From Falsochrobactrum tianjinense (GTDB lineage: Bacteria; Pseudomonadota; Alphaproteobacteria; Rhizobiales; Rhizobiaceae), in the NCBI RefSeq assembly GCF_019100495.1, contig NZ_JAHRVA010000004.1, positions 1 through 64,000 of the forward strand: a DNA stretch of 64,000 bases, in the 5' to 3' direction. This document shows, piece after piece, positions 8,754-17,370 of the stretch. The first letter of the stretch is position 1. Each line of letters begins with the position of its first letter. Below the pieces are notes generated by a model. That model had not been told where the DNA came from. It worked only from the letters and a program-made list of their open reading frames with translations, and ran no database searches. A program made the position numbers and the translations under genes.

Positions 8754-9056
8754 ACGCTCACCCCTCCTCTACTGTCCCGTTGCAATTCTGACCTGATTCT
8801 TGCCCAAAGAATAACACTTCCTTAACCGGAGGCGGCAAGCCTAATCTTTGACAGTTTCTAGGATGACCACAGGCTTTATGCCTTTATCGTCCAATTCTGG
8901 CTGTGGCGGAACATATGGCAGATCGCCAATTCGGCAACTTCGCCGCTTGCCTTTTTATTCTGTCAGCCTGCCAATAAATCCGGCCGGAAGCTGAACCAAA
9001 CGCGCGGGAATAGGTTAACTTCCATCATCCACCATCCCACGAATCAGGAGAAGATT
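8754..9056. other. Divergent promoter region between the cold-shock gene and gloA
   Basis: About 300 bases separating two divergently transcribed genes. I see no ORF with a ribosome-binding site, no tRNA and no strong hairpin. A long 5' leader for the cold-shock mRNA, as known for other csp genes, could occupy part of it; that is inference. Confidence 0.4.
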
Positions 9057-9497
9057 ATGCGCTATCTGCATACAATGGTCAGAATTCGCGATATCGACGA
9101 ATCGCTAGATTTTTATGTGAACAAGTTTGGGCTTGAGGAAATCCGCCGCACGGAGAACGAGAAAGGCCGCTTTACGTTGATCTTCCTTGCCGCGCCTTCG
9201 GACAAGGACCGCGCCAAGGCGGAACGCGCGCCTGAACTGGAACTGACCTATAATTGGGACGCCGAAACCTATACCGGCGGACGTAATTTCGGCCATCTCG
9301 CCTATATGGTCGATGATATTTACGCGACCTGCCAGAAATTGCAGGATAAGGGCGTCACCATCAATCGCCCGCCGCGCGACGGCCATATGGCTTTCATCAA
9401 ATCGCCGGACGGTATTTCCATTGAATTGATCCAGAAGGGCGAAAGCCTTGCACCGCAGGAGCCATGGGCTTCGGCTGAAAATATCGGAAGCTGGTAA
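9057..9497 (+). CDS. gloA: Lactoylglutathione lyase (glyoxalase I)
   Basis: A 146-residue glyoxalase I that isomerises the methylglyoxal-glutathione hemithioacetal to S-lactoylglutathione. All four metal ligands of the GloA family are visible: His5 (YLHTMVRI), Glu62 (LELTYNW), His80 (FGHLAYMVDD) and Glu123 (SIELIQ). The length fits the short Ni-type bacterial enzymes, with a small insertion near 45-60 (PSDKDRAKAERAPE). The start follows CAGGAGAAG. A strong intrinsic terminator closes the gene 6 bases after the stop. Confidence 0.94.
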   Translation: MRYLHTMVRIRDIDESLDFYVNKFGLEEIRRTENEKGRFTLIFLAAPSDKDRAKAERAPELELTYNWDAETYTGGRNFGHLAYMVDDIYATCQKLQDKGVTINRPPRDGHMAFIKSPDGISIELIQKGESLAPQEPWASAENIGSW

Positions 9498-9502
9498 GAC
9501 AA

Positions 9503-9530
9503 AAAAGCCCGGTCACACGACCGGGCTTTT
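9503..9530. terminator. Bidirectional intrinsic terminator, gloA / Tim44-like gene
   Basis: AAAAGCCCGGT and ACCGGGCTTTT form a perfect stem with a short loop, flanked by A- and T-runs, between the convergent stops at 9497 and 9543. It can work for gloA on the plus strand and for the Tim44-like gene on the minus strand. Confidence 0.9.
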
Positions 9531-9542
9531 CCTGAGGTTAGA

Positions 9543-10571
9543 TCACTCCGTTCCCTGAATTGCGGCAAGTTTCCACTCGCCGCCATCCTTGCGGGTATAG
9601 GTCCAGACTTCGACGCTTTCCTCCGGATTTTCAAGATCGCCCTGCACGACCGCGCCCGTATTGCGATCCCGCATAATGTCGATTGCCGAATAGCGAATTG
9701 CGACGGTGGCGTAATCAGTGTCGCCTTCGCGCCAGGCTTCGGAAATATCGCCCTGAAGCAGCTTTACATCCTTCACTTCATTGCGCATGCCGCCCGAAGC
9801 GATTTCGCCCAGTTCTTCCGCCAGATAGGACATGGCTTCCGGCGTGGTGAGCGCCCGCAGCGCCGCATAGTCCTCGCGGCTATAAGCGCCCTGAATTTCT
9901 GTCAGCATTTCTTCAAATCGGTCGAGATCGCTCTGGCCGATTTCAATTGGCTCATCTTCCGCCGCCCCCGCTGCTGCTACCTCAGGGGCTTCTGGCTGCT
10001 TTTGCTCAAAAGGATTAACCGATGGAGCCCGAGCGCCAAAACCTGGCTGTGGTGCTGCGGTTTTCGCCACGCCGAAGCCCTGGGCGCCTGCATTGCCTGC
10101 GCCGGCTGCTGCCGTCTGGCGGCGATTGGCGAACATGCGCATGACGAACATGGCGATCAAAGCAATGACTGCCACCTGAAGCAGCAGGCCGAACATGCCT
10201 GCAAGTCCGCCAAGTCCGTTCCCAAGCAGCATGCCAATGAGACCACCGACCAGCAGGCCGCCCAGCATGGAGCGCCCGAAATTGCCGAACATGCCGCCCG
10301 AACGTTGCGCTGCCGCATTCTGCGCACCTGCGGCAGGGCGATTGGTCTGTGTGTTCGTGCCGGTATTGGGCGTCATCGAACGCTGGATCGGCGCCGCATT
10401 ATTCGGCGCGGTGCGTGTGGGCGCGGGTGCCTGATAGGTGCGTGCGCCCCGGCTGCCAAAACCGCCGCCGCCACGGCGCGCCTCGGCGAAATCGACAGCG
10501 GCAAAGGAGGCGGCAAGCCCCAATATAAGTGCAGCTGTCAGTTTAGTCAGGCGTTTTGCAGAACCCGGCAT
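9543..10571 (-). CDS. Tim44-like domain membrane protein
   Basis: A 342-residue protein with a signal or anchor segment at residues 9-30, a low-complexity Gly/Arg then Ala/Pro/Thr-rich stretch (31-105, including RRGGGGFGSRG), a hydrophobic glycine-rich pair of segments (about 110-150: MLGGLLVGGLIGMLLGNGLGG and VAVIALIAMFVMRM) and a C-terminal Tim44-like domain (about 215-340: DLDRFEEMLTEIQGAYSREDYAALRALTTPEAMSYLAEEL region). This architecture is shared by alphaproteobacterial TimA/Tim44 homologues, whose role in the envelope is poorly defined. The ATG at 10571 has GGGAG 7 bases upstream. It follows recJ with a 92-bp gap on the same strand. Confidence 0.82.
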   Translation of the reverse strand: MPGSAKRLTKLTAALILGLAASFAAVDFAEARRGGGGFGSRGARTYQAPAPTRTAPNNAAPIQRSMTPNTGTNTQTNRPAAGAQNAAAQRSGGMFGNFGRSMLGGLLVGGLIGMLLGNGLGGLAGMFGLLLQVAVIALIAMFVMRMFANRRQTAAAGAGNAGAQGFGVAKTAAPQPGFGARAPSVNPFEQKQPEAPEVAAAGAAEDEPIEIGQSDLDRFEEMLTEIQGAYSREDYAALRALTTPEAMSYLAEELGEIASGGMRNEVKDVKLLQGDISEAWREGDTDYATVAIRYSAIDIMRDRNTGAVVQGDLENPEESVEVWTYTRKDGGEWKLAAIQGTE

Positions 10572-10663
10572 AAATTTCTCCCGATTGGAATTTAAAGTCC
10601 GCACGCATATGGGAATGAAACCCTGCATTTCACAAGTGCATGAAGCAAATAAATCCTGATTTT

Positions 10664-12448
10664 TCAAAGCGGCAATGCCGCATCGAGAATCTGAATCTGC
10701 GGCGTAACCGAACCATTCCAGTGATTGAGAGAAAGATTGCCCACCACATGTACATTCTGGCCTATATTATTGAAAAGAAACCGGCCTAGATCACTCTCTG
10801 CCGCGCGGAATGCGATGGCATTGATCCGCTTGCCGTCCGCACCGCGCAGTGCCACGCGTACATGGTCGCGACCAACACCACGAACATCGGCCAATATATG
10901 ATGCGGGAGCGCCAGAACGGGCTGCGGATACGCCGAACCATAAGGCCCGGCCTTCTGCAAGGCTTCATAAAGGGCTACCGTCGCGCCGGAAGCTGCCACC
11001 GCTCCATCGATGGAGAGGCTTTGCCTTTCGCGCAAGCCGGCGACGGTCGCCGCCGATTCTTCCTCGAAAAACGCCCGTAACGCTCCAAGCTTGCTGCGCT
11101 CAATGGTGATGCCCGCAGCCATGGCATGACCACCGCCCTTCACCAGAAGCCCTTTTTCCACCGCTTTGCGCACCAACCTGCCAAGATCAAGTCCAGCGAT
11201 TGAGCGCCCCGACCCGGAGCCAATACCATTGGCGTTGAAGGCAATGGCGAAAGCCGGACGGCGCGCTTTTTCTTTCAGACGGGAGGCAAGAAGTCCGACA
11301 ATGCCCGGATGCCAATGGTCGTTGGCGGTCACGATCACGGACGCGCCGCCGCCGCCGGATAGCTCAAGCGCTGCCTCGGCTTCTGCTTCCATCAACATCT
11401 CGGCTTCCATGGCCTGCCGTTCCTGATTAAGCCGATCAAGCTCAATGGCGATGGGCTGCGCCAGCCCCGGATCGTCCAAAGTGAGCAGCCGCGCGCCAAG
11501 CCCCGCATCGCCGATACGCCCGCCCGCATTGATGCGTGGGCCGATCAGGAAGCCCAGATGGAACACATTGAGCGGCTCGCCAATCCGCGCGACGCGCCCA
11601 AGGGCCGCAAGCCCGGCATTGCTCTGGCTGCGGGCGACCAGCAGCCCCTTGACCACAAAGGCACGGTTGACCCCCTTAAGCGGCACCACATCGCAAACCG
11701 TTGCCAGCGCCACCAGATCCAGCATGCCCAGCAAATCCGGCCCCGCCCCCCTGCCCCGCTCTCGCAGAATTTTGACAACCAGCACCAACGCCAGAAAGAC
11801 CACACCCGCAGCGCAGAGATGTTCCTGCTGCGAAATATCGTCTTCGCGATTCGGATTGACGATCGCCGCCGCATCTTCGGGCAGATCGCCGGCAAGCTGG
11901 TGATGATCGAGCACGACCACATCGGCCCCCGCCTGTTTTGCCGCCGTGATCGATGGCGCGCTGTTGGTGCCGCAATCGACGGTGACGATCAGCGACGCGC
12001 CCTTGGCGACCAGTTCGCACATCGCGTCGGGATTGGGGCCATATCCCTCAAAAATACGGTCGGGAATATAGATCGAATGCGCAATGCCATAATGCTTGAG
12101 GAAGCGCGCCATCAGCGCCGATGAACAGGCTCCATCCACATCGTAATCGCCAAAGATCGCGACAGTCTCACGTCGCTCTATGGCATCGGCGATACGGCCT
12201 GCGGCTTTTTCCATATCGGTCAACGATGAGGGATCGGGCATGAGATTGCGCAGGCTCGGATCGATGAATTCCGGCGCGCCCTCCACGGTGACGCCGCGCC
12301 CGGCAAGAACGCGCGATACAAGATCGGAAATGCCATGATGCTGCGCAATGGCGAGTGCCGTGTTGGCTTCACGCAGGCCGAGTCGGTCAATCCATTTCTG
12401 GCCAGTTACGGATTGGCGGATTCCGAGGAAGAGGCGTTCTGTTGTCAT
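10664..12448 (-). CDS. recJ: Single-stranded-DNA-specific exonuclease RecJ
   Basis: A 594-residue 5'-3' ssDNA exonuclease of the DHH phosphoesterase superfamily, used in RecF-pathway recombination and mismatch repair. The DHH domain (about 60-250) holds FGDYDVDGACS, VTVDCGTNS and VLDHHQLAGD, which carry the metal-binding aspartates and histidines. The DHHA1 domain follows (about 340-460; GIVGLLASRLKEK, IGSGSGRSIAGLDLG, GGGHAMAAG) and a C-terminal OB-fold (about 480-594). The ATG at 12448 has AGGG at good spacing; an upstream in-frame start at 12499 adds residues not seen in RecJ. glpX lies upstream on the same strand with a terminator between them. Confidence 0.94.
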   Translation of the reverse strand: MTTERLFLGIRQSVTGQKWIDRLGLREANTALAIAQHHGISDLVSRVLAGRGVTVEGAPEFIDPSLRNLMPDPSSLTDMEKAAGRIADAIERRETVAIFGDYDVDGACSSALMARFLKHYGIAHSIYIPDRIFEGYGPNPDAMCELVAKGASLIVTVDCGTNSAPSITAAKQAGADVVVLDHHQLAGDLPEDAAAIVNPNREDDISQQEHLCAAGVVFLALVLVVKILRERGRGAGPDLLGMLDLVALATVCDVVPLKGVNRAFVVKGLLVARSQSNAGLAALGRVARIGEPLNVFHLGFLIGPRINAGGRIGDAGLGARLLTLDDPGLAQPIAIELDRLNQERQAMEAEMLMEAEAEAALELSGGGGASVIVTANDHWHPGIVGLLASRLKEKARRPAFAIAFNANGIGSGSGRSIAGLDLGRLVRKAVEKGLLVKGGGHAMAAGITIERSKLGALRAFFEEESAATVAGLRERQSLSIDGAVAASGATVALYEALQKAGPYGSAYPQPVLALPHHILADVRGVGRDHVRVALRGADGKRINAIAFRAAESDLGRFLFNNIGQNVHVVGNLSLNHWNGSVTPQIQILDAALPL

Positions 12449-12464
12449 ATCCCTGTTAAGACAC

Positions 12465-12494
12465 AAAAGGCGGCATTTTTGCAATGCCGCCTTT
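12465..12494 (-). terminator. Intrinsic terminator of glpX
   Basis: AAAGGCGGCATT (12466-12477) and AATGCCGCCTTT (12483-12494) form a 12-bp perfect stem with a 5-base loop, followed on the minus strand by a T-run (TTTTG). It lies between the glpX stop at 12516 and the recJ start at 12448 and should separate the two transcripts. Confidence 0.88.
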
Positions 12495-12515
12495 GCCAAT
12501 CACAATAGCGTCCTG

Positions 12516-13502
12516 TCAGAATTTGGAGAGATCCTGATGTCGCGCCTTGATTTCGCGGATCGTCTGCGAACTTGAACGCATGACGATCGTATGGGTCTGG
12601 ATATAGTCGCGGGCGAATTTGACGCCTGAAAGCATATTGCCATCTGTTACGCCGGTCGCGGCGAACAGCACATCGCCCTTGGCCATTTCTTCCATCGTAT
12701 AGATCTTTTTGGGATCCGCGATCCCCATTTTGGCTGCGCGTACGATTTTCTCCTCGCTATTGAGCTGGAGCCGACCCTGCATCTGGCCGCCAATGCAGCG
12801 AAGAGCCGCCGCCGCCAGAACACCTTCCGGGGCACCGCCAATGCCGATGTAAATATCGATGCCGGTTTCGTCCGGGTCAGTCGTATGCATCACACCCGCC
12901 ACATCGCCATCCCCGATCAGGCGGATCGCAGCGCCCGTTGCGCGCACTTCCTCGATGAGGCGGGCATGGCGCGGACGGTCCATGATGCAGGCTGTGATTT
13001 CGTGCGGCTTCACGCCCTTTGCCTTGGAGACCGACATGATGTTGTCGGTCGGCGTCGCATCGAGATTGACGACGCCTGCGGGGTAACCGGGGCCAACCGC
13101 GATCTTTTCCATGTAAACGTCCGGTGCGTAGAGAAGATTTCCCTTCTCTGCAATGGCAATGACGGCCAGCGAATTGGGCAGGTTCTTGGCGCAGATGGTG
13201 GTGCCTTCCAGCGGATCGAGCGCGATATCGACGTCCGGTCCCTGCTTGGTGCCGACTTCCTCACCGATATAAAGCATCGGCGCTTCGTCGCGCTCGCCTT
13301 CACCGATGACGACCGTACCGGCAATCGGCAGGCGGTTGAGTTCCTGGCGCATTGCGTCGACAGCAGCTTGATCGGCGGCCATTTCATCGCCGCGCCCACG
13401 CAATCTCGCCGCTGCTACGGCTGCACGCTCCGCCACGCGGACCAGTTCCAGCGTAAGGATACGATCCAGCCCCTGAGGTTGCTGCTCTACAGTCTTGGCC
13501 AT
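12516..13502 (-). CDS. glpX: Fructose-1,6-bisphosphatase, class II
   Basis: A 328-residue GlpX-type FBPase that makes fructose 6-phosphate for gluconeogenesis. The lithium-sensitive phosphatase fold motifs are clear: IGEGERDEAPMLYIGEEVG (about 66-84), the metal-binding DIALDPLEGTT (about 92-103) and GIGGAPEGVLAAAALRC (about 214-230). Length and motifs match class II enzymes throughout, including the N-terminal LELVRVAERAAVAAARL helix. The gene sits downstream of hom on the same strand with a 228-bp gap and has its own terminator. Genera such as Brucella rely on GlpX for gluconeogenesis, which makes this a core metabolic gene. Confidence 0.94.
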   Translation of the reverse strand: MAKTVEQQPQGLDRILTLELVRVAERAAVAAARLRGRGDEMAADQAAVDAMRQELNRLPIAGTVVIGEGERDEAPMLYIGEEVGTKQGPDVDIALDPLEGTTICAKNLPNSLAVIAIAEKGNLLYAPDVYMEKIAVGPGYPAGVVNLDATPTDNIMSVSKAKGVKPHEITACIMDRPRHARLIEEVRATGAAIRLIGDGDVAGVMHTTDPDETGIDIYIGIGGAPEGVLAAAALRCIGGQMQGRLQLNSEEKIVRAAKMGIADPKKIYTMEEMAKGDVLFAATGVTDGNMLSGVKFARDYIQTHTIVMRSSSQTIREIKARHQDLSKF

Positions 13503-13730
13503 GTGAACAAGTCCCGAATTCGAATTACATCAAATGCGGCAGAAGGCCGCTCAACCATCACTATAGCAACCCACACAGCCATTATAGCGATATCGTGCAA
13601 ACCTTTTGTCAAACTCCCCCGCCGCTCGCAAGAGGCGAAACCTGAAAACAGTGTGCGCTCAAAGACTTAATCGATTTAAGATCAAAACTCCCAAGCGCGG
13701 CCTTTTAATCGTGCAAAGTTTGTAACGGCC

Positions 13731-15050
13731 TCAGCCCGCCCGTTCAATCCGTATCATCTGCGGCTTGTTCACCAGGTGATCGTCTTTCAGAATCGCTTCG
13801 AGCGACTTGCGAACCGCGGATTCCGTTGTCTCATGGGTGACGAGAATCACCGTCTTGATACCGTCCTGCACGTCGCTGTCCATCCGCGGACGCTGAACGA
13901 TGGATTCAAGCGAGATGTCATTTTCGGCCATGCGCTTGGCGATCGCGGCGAATGCGCCGATCCGGTCATGAACCGTAAGGCGGATGAAATAGCCGCCCGC
14001 ATGTTTGCGCATCTTGGCACGCTTATATGGCTGCAACGCCTTGGCAGGCGTGCCGAATACCGGTCCATGCTGGAAGCCCGGGCGGCTCTTGGCGATATCA
14101 GCCAGATCACCGATCACAGCGGAAGCGGTCGCATTGCCGCCTGCACCGGGGCCTGACAGCAGAAGTTCGCCTAAAAGATCGGTTTCGATCGCCACAGCGT
14201 TGGTTACGCCATGCACCTGCGCAATGACCGATGACACTGGCACCATGGTCGGATGCACGCGTTGCTCGATACCGGATTCGGTCTGCTGCGCTACGCCTAG
14301 AAGCTTGATGCGATAGCCCAACTCGTCCGCCGCACGAATGTCGGCCAGCGAAATGTTGCTGATGCCTTCCAGATAAATATCGTCAGCGGCGATCTGCGTG
14401 CCGAAGGCAAGGCTGGTCAGCAACGCAAGCTTGTGCGCTGTATCGTTGCCCTCGATATCGAAAGTCGGATCGGCTTCCGCATAGCCAAGGCGCTGCGCGT
14501 CCTTGAGGCAGTCCTTGAAGGAGATGCCCTCTTCCCCCATACGGGTGAGAATATAATTGCAGGTGCCGTTGAGAATGCCATAGACGCGTGAAACCGTATT
14601 GCCAGTAAGCGATTCACGCATCGCCTTGATGACCGGAATACCGCCTGCCACCGCCGCTTCGAAATTCAGCAGCACGCCCTTTTCTTCGGCGATTTTTGCA
14701 AGCTTGACACCATGGCGGGCCAGCAGCGCCTTGTTGGCCGTCACGACATGATGGCCCGTGCGCAACGCAGCCTCGACAGCCGCCTCGGCAGGCCCGTTGT
14801 CGCCACCGATCAGTTCGACGAAAACGTCGATTTCATCACTCTTGGCGAGTTCTACCGGATCGTCGAACCACATCATGCCGGAAAGATCAGCACCGCGATC
14901 ACGCGTCCTGTCGCGCGCGCTCACGGCTGTAATTGTCAATTGCTTGCCGCATTGGCGAGTGAGCATGTCGGCATTGTCACATAGAATACGCAACACCGAA
15001 GCACCAACGGTGCCCAGTCCGGCAACGCCGATCCGCAATGCATCACTCAT
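13731..15050 (-). CDS. hom: Homoserine dehydrogenase
   Basis: A 439-residue enzyme that reduces aspartate semialdehyde to homoserine, at the branch to threonine, methionine and isoleucine. The Rossmann NAD(P)-binding domain starts at once (RIGVAGLGTVGASVLRIL, about 5-22). The catalytic domain (about 140-320) contains NGTCNYILTRM and GYAEADPTFDIEGNDTAHKL, and a C-terminal ACT domain (about 355-430; YFIRLTVHDRIGAFAAIAKRM) suggests feedback control by an amino acid such as threonine. The ATG at 15050 begins the canonical protein; the frame stays open upstream through a 12-bp tandem repeat. An aminotransferase gene lies just upstream, probably co-transcribed. Confidence 0.94.
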   Translation of the reverse strand: MSDALRIGVAGLGTVGASVLRILCDNADMLTRQCGKQLTITAVSARDRTRDRGADLSGMMWFDDPVELAKSDEIDVFVELIGGDNGPAEAAVEAALRTGHHVVTANKALLARHGVKLAKIAEEKGVLLNFEAAVAGGIPVIKAMRESLTGNTVSRVYGILNGTCNYILTRMGEEGISFKDCLKDAQRLGYAEADPTFDIEGNDTAHKLALLTSLAFGTQIAADDIYLEGISNISLADIRAADELGYRIKLLGVAQQTESGIEQRVHPTMVPVSSVIAQVHGVTNAVAIETDLLGELLLSGPGAGGNATASAVIGDLADIAKSRPGFQHGPVFGTPAKALQPYKRAKMRKHAGGYFIRLTVHDRIGAFAAIAKRMAENDISLESIVQRPRMDSDVQDGIKTVILVTHETTESAVRKSLEAILKDDHLVNKPQMIRIERAG

Positions 15051-15064
15051 TATTTCGACCTTCT

Positions 15065-15088
15065 GAATTATTGGCTGAATTATTGGCT
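15065..15088. repeat. 12-bp perfect tandem duplication upstream of hom
   Basis: GAATTATTGGCT occurs twice head to tail (15065-15076 and 15077-15088), 15 bases upstream of the hom start on the minus strand. The unit is a multiple of three, so it leaves the reading frame upstream of hom open. Short repeats like this can vary in copy number between strains. Confidence 0.85.
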
Positions 15089-15106
15089 GTAAAGGGGCAA
15101 GAAGCA

Positions 15107-15135
15107 GCAAGAGCCGACCATATGGCGGCTCTTGC
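15107..15135 (-). other. Intercistronic hairpin between aminotransferase gene and hom
   Basis: GCAAGAGCCG (15107-15116) and CGGCTCTTGC (15126-15135) form a 10-bp perfect stem with a 9-base loop that itself contains CCATATGG. It lies 18 bases after the aminotransferase stop and 57 bases before hom. No T-run follows, so it looks more like an mRNA-processing or partial-termination element than a full terminator. Confidence 0.6.
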
Positions 15136-15152
15136 ATGCTGAGGGCCATCCG

Positions 15153-16373
15153 TCAACGGCGACCTTCAAGCGGAATGATATTGTGCAGGTTCTCATCCTT
15201 GGTGGACAGGAAGCGCTTGATATTGCGCGCTGCCTGGCGGATGCGGTGCTCGTTCTCGACCAGCGCGATGCGGACATACTCATCACCATGCTCGCCAAAG
15301 CCGATACCCGGCGCGACCGCGACATCGGCCATCTCGACCAGAAGCTTGGAGAACTCAAGCGAACCCATGGCCCGGAAGCGTTCGGGAATCGGAACCCAGG
15401 CAAACATCGTCGCAGCCGGTGGCGGTACATCCCAGCCAGCGCGGCCAAAGCTTTCGACCAGCACATCGCGGCGCTGTTTGTAGATATTGCGCACATAGGT
15501 GATGTCCGACCCGTCGCCATTGAGCGCTGCCGTGGCAGCAACCTGAATAGGCGTAAACGCACCGTAATCGAGATAGGATTTCACCCGCGTCAGCGCGGCA
15601 ATCAGGCGTTCGTTGCCGACCGCAAATCCCATGCGCCAGCCGGGCATAGAATACGTCTTTGACATGGAGGTAAACTCCACCGTCACATCCATCGCTCCGG
15701 GAACTTCCAGCACCGACGGCGGCGGATTGCCATCAAAATAGATTTCCGAATAAGCCAGATCCGAAAGGATGATGAGATCATTCTTGCGCGCGAAAGCCAC
15801 CACATCCTTGTAGAAGTCCAGCGTCGCCACATAGGCCGTCGGATTGGATGGGAAATTGAGAATGAGCGCCAGTGGCTTGGGGATCGAATGCTTGACCGCG
15901 CGTTCCAGCGCCGGAATGAACTGGTCATTCGGCTTGGCCTGAATCGAGCGGATCACTCCGCCCGACATGATGAAGCCAAACGAATGGATCGGATAGGTGG
16001 GATCAGGGCAAAGCACGACATCGCCGGGAGCAGTGATCGCCTGGGCCATATTGGCGAAGCCTTCTTTGGAGCCGAGCGTCGCCACAACCTGCGTATCCGG
16101 ATCGAGCTTCACGCCGAAGCGGCGCGCATAATATTGCGCCTGAGCGCGGCGAAGGCCCGGGATGCCCTTGGATGCCGAATAACGATGCGCGCGCGGATCC
16201 TGCACCGCCTCGCAAAGCTTGTCGACAATGTTCTGCGGCGTAGGCAGATCGGGGTTACCCATGCCTAAATCGATAATGTCGGCTCCCGCCGCTCGCGCCG
16301 ATGCCTTCAGGCGATTGACCTGTTCAAAGACATAGGGTGGCAAACGACGGACTTTATGAAACTCTTCCGACAT
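15153..16373 (-). CDS. Class I/II PLP aminotransferase (LL-DAP aminotransferase / AlaC-like)
   Basis: A 406-residue fold-type I aminotransferase. The N-terminal motif DLGMGNPDLPTPQNIVDKL, the glycine-rich cofactor turn LGSKEGFANM, the NFPSNPT segment and the PLP lysine in SMSKTYSMPGWRMGF are all present, and the C-terminal arginine region VRIALVENEHRIRQA is intact. Homologues are often labelled LL-diaminopimelate aminotransferase, but AlaC-type glutamate-pyruvate aminotransferases share these motifs, so the substrate is uncertain. Next to hom it could feed aspartate-family amino acid synthesis; that is inference from position. It is upstream of hom on the same strand with a 102-bp gap. Confidence 0.82.
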   Translation of the reverse strand: MSEEFHKVRRLPPYVFEQVNRLKASARAAGADIIDLGMGNPDLPTPQNIVDKLCEAVQDPRAHRYSASKGIPGLRRAQAQYYARRFGVKLDPDTQVVATLGSKEGFANMAQAITAPGDVVLCPDPTYPIHSFGFIMSGGVIRSIQAKPNDQFIPALERAVKHSIPKPLALILNFPSNPTAYVATLDFYKDVVAFARKNDLIILSDLAYSEIYFDGNPPPSVLEVPGAMDVTVEFTSMSKTYSMPGWRMGFAVGNERLIAALTRVKSYLDYGAFTPIQVAATAALNGDGSDITYVRNIYKQRRDVLVESFGRAGWDVPPPAATMFAWVPIPERFRAMGSLEFSKLLVEMADVAVAPGIGFGEHGDEYVRIALVENEHRIRQAARNIKRFLSTKDENLHNIIPLEGRR

Positions 16374-16500
16374 GATCCTATTCCAAAGGAGGGTTAAAAG
16401 TAAGAGCGCATACGCGCCGCAAAGGAGCTATACACCGGTTATCGAATCGGGTCGAGACTTGTTGCAGTCTTGAAATGAGGCTTTTTTTATCAGAAAAAGC

Positions 16501-16848
16501 TTATTCTTGTCCGGCTTCGATCTCTCGGAGCGTTGCATCCGTTTCTTCCTGCGCCTGCTTGCGCAGCGCGGCAGCTTGAGCAGGCGTCACGCCTGCATTC
16601 GCAGAGCGCGTGGCTGCCAGACGAGTGCGGTCGGAATCAAGCGTCGATGTGATCTGCTCTTTTTCTTCCGCCGTAATCTGCACAGTCGCAGCCTTGGGCA
16701 TGCGACCAAAGGTCGGATAAGTACCTGTCTTCGCCGCTCCCTCCTGCGGCACGCCCTGAAATTCCGGCCCGCCCGCACAACCGGCAAGGAAAGCTGCGGC
16801 TGTCGCTGCCAGCATGAGATTGGCAATCTGCCGCGCGCGCTTGATCAT
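16501..16848 (-). CDS. Small lipoprotein, function unknown
   Basis: A 115-residue predicted lipoprotein: MIKRARQIANLMLAATAAAFLAGC carries a basic N-region, hydrophobic core and a lipobox LAGC, so Cys24 would be lipidated. The mature part has no domain I recognise; it contains a charged helix region (TAEEKEQITSTLDSDRTRLA and AAALRKQAQEETDATLREIE) likely to be coiled coil. The ATG at 16848 is chosen because it directly precedes the signal peptide. It lies alone upstream of the aminotransferase gene, with a weak A/T-rich hairpin near 16470-16500 after its stop. Confidence 0.7.
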   Translation of the reverse strand: MIKRARQIANLMLAATAAAFLAGCAGGPEFQGVPQEGAAKTGTYPTFGRMPKAATVQITAEEKEQITSTLDSDRTRLAATRSANAGVTPAQAAALRKQAQEETDATLREIEAGQE

Positions 16849-17370
16849 AGTTCCGTTTCCCGATTCGTCTCTTGAACACCTGCGCACTCTGCGCACAGCA
16901 AATATTTCACGGTAAAAGGGATAGCACCAACTCGACACTCCCTGTCAATAAGCGAGTTTCGGACCGCGCCTATTCCCTTGCCGTCTGCTTCATGCATTAA
17001 CTCAATATAACCTAAAGTTACATATAGTAATATAACGTTATATTACTATATCTTGCGATCCTTTTGACCAGAATAAGGCGCTCCATGCTTTCCATAGTTG
17101 CGTTTACCAATTAAAAAGCATAAATATTGGTCCTGATTACCAATAGGTGGTTTGCGCCTTCATGCATCTGTCTGAATATATCCTATGTGTATTTGCGATA
17201 GCGCATTGACGAGATTGGTTTATCTACCCGGTAAAAAACCGGGCCTTGTAAGGAAGTTCGTCTAGCACAAGTGGCGAGACAACACGGGAGAACCGCCCTC
17301 CCGAAATCAGGCAGGCCCGGATGTCTCCGGTTCGCCAGGCTGGTCGGAGAAATCGAGCCGGAGCAGACTC
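16849..17370. other. AT-rich divergent intergenic region
   Basis: About 520 bases between two divergent lipoprotein genes. It is visibly richer in A+T than its surroundings between 16990 and 17130, and contains the 30-bp palindrome described separately, an ATTGGT..ACCAAT dyad at about 17127-17145 and a CCCGG/CCGGG hairpin near 17229-17244. No ORF with a ribosome-binding site was found inside. Confidence 0.6.
17022..17051. promoter_or_regulatory. 30-bp perfect palindrome, candidate operator
   Basis: The half-site ATATAGTAATATAAC (17022-17036) is followed by its exact reverse complement (17037-17051), with no spacer. It is wholly A/T except one G and one C per arm. It lies in the divergent region between the lipoprotein genes, about 175 bp from one start and 320 bp from the other. 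A dimeric regulator site is the simplest reading; a cruciform or RNA hairpin is also possible but no T-run follows it. Confidence 0.6.
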
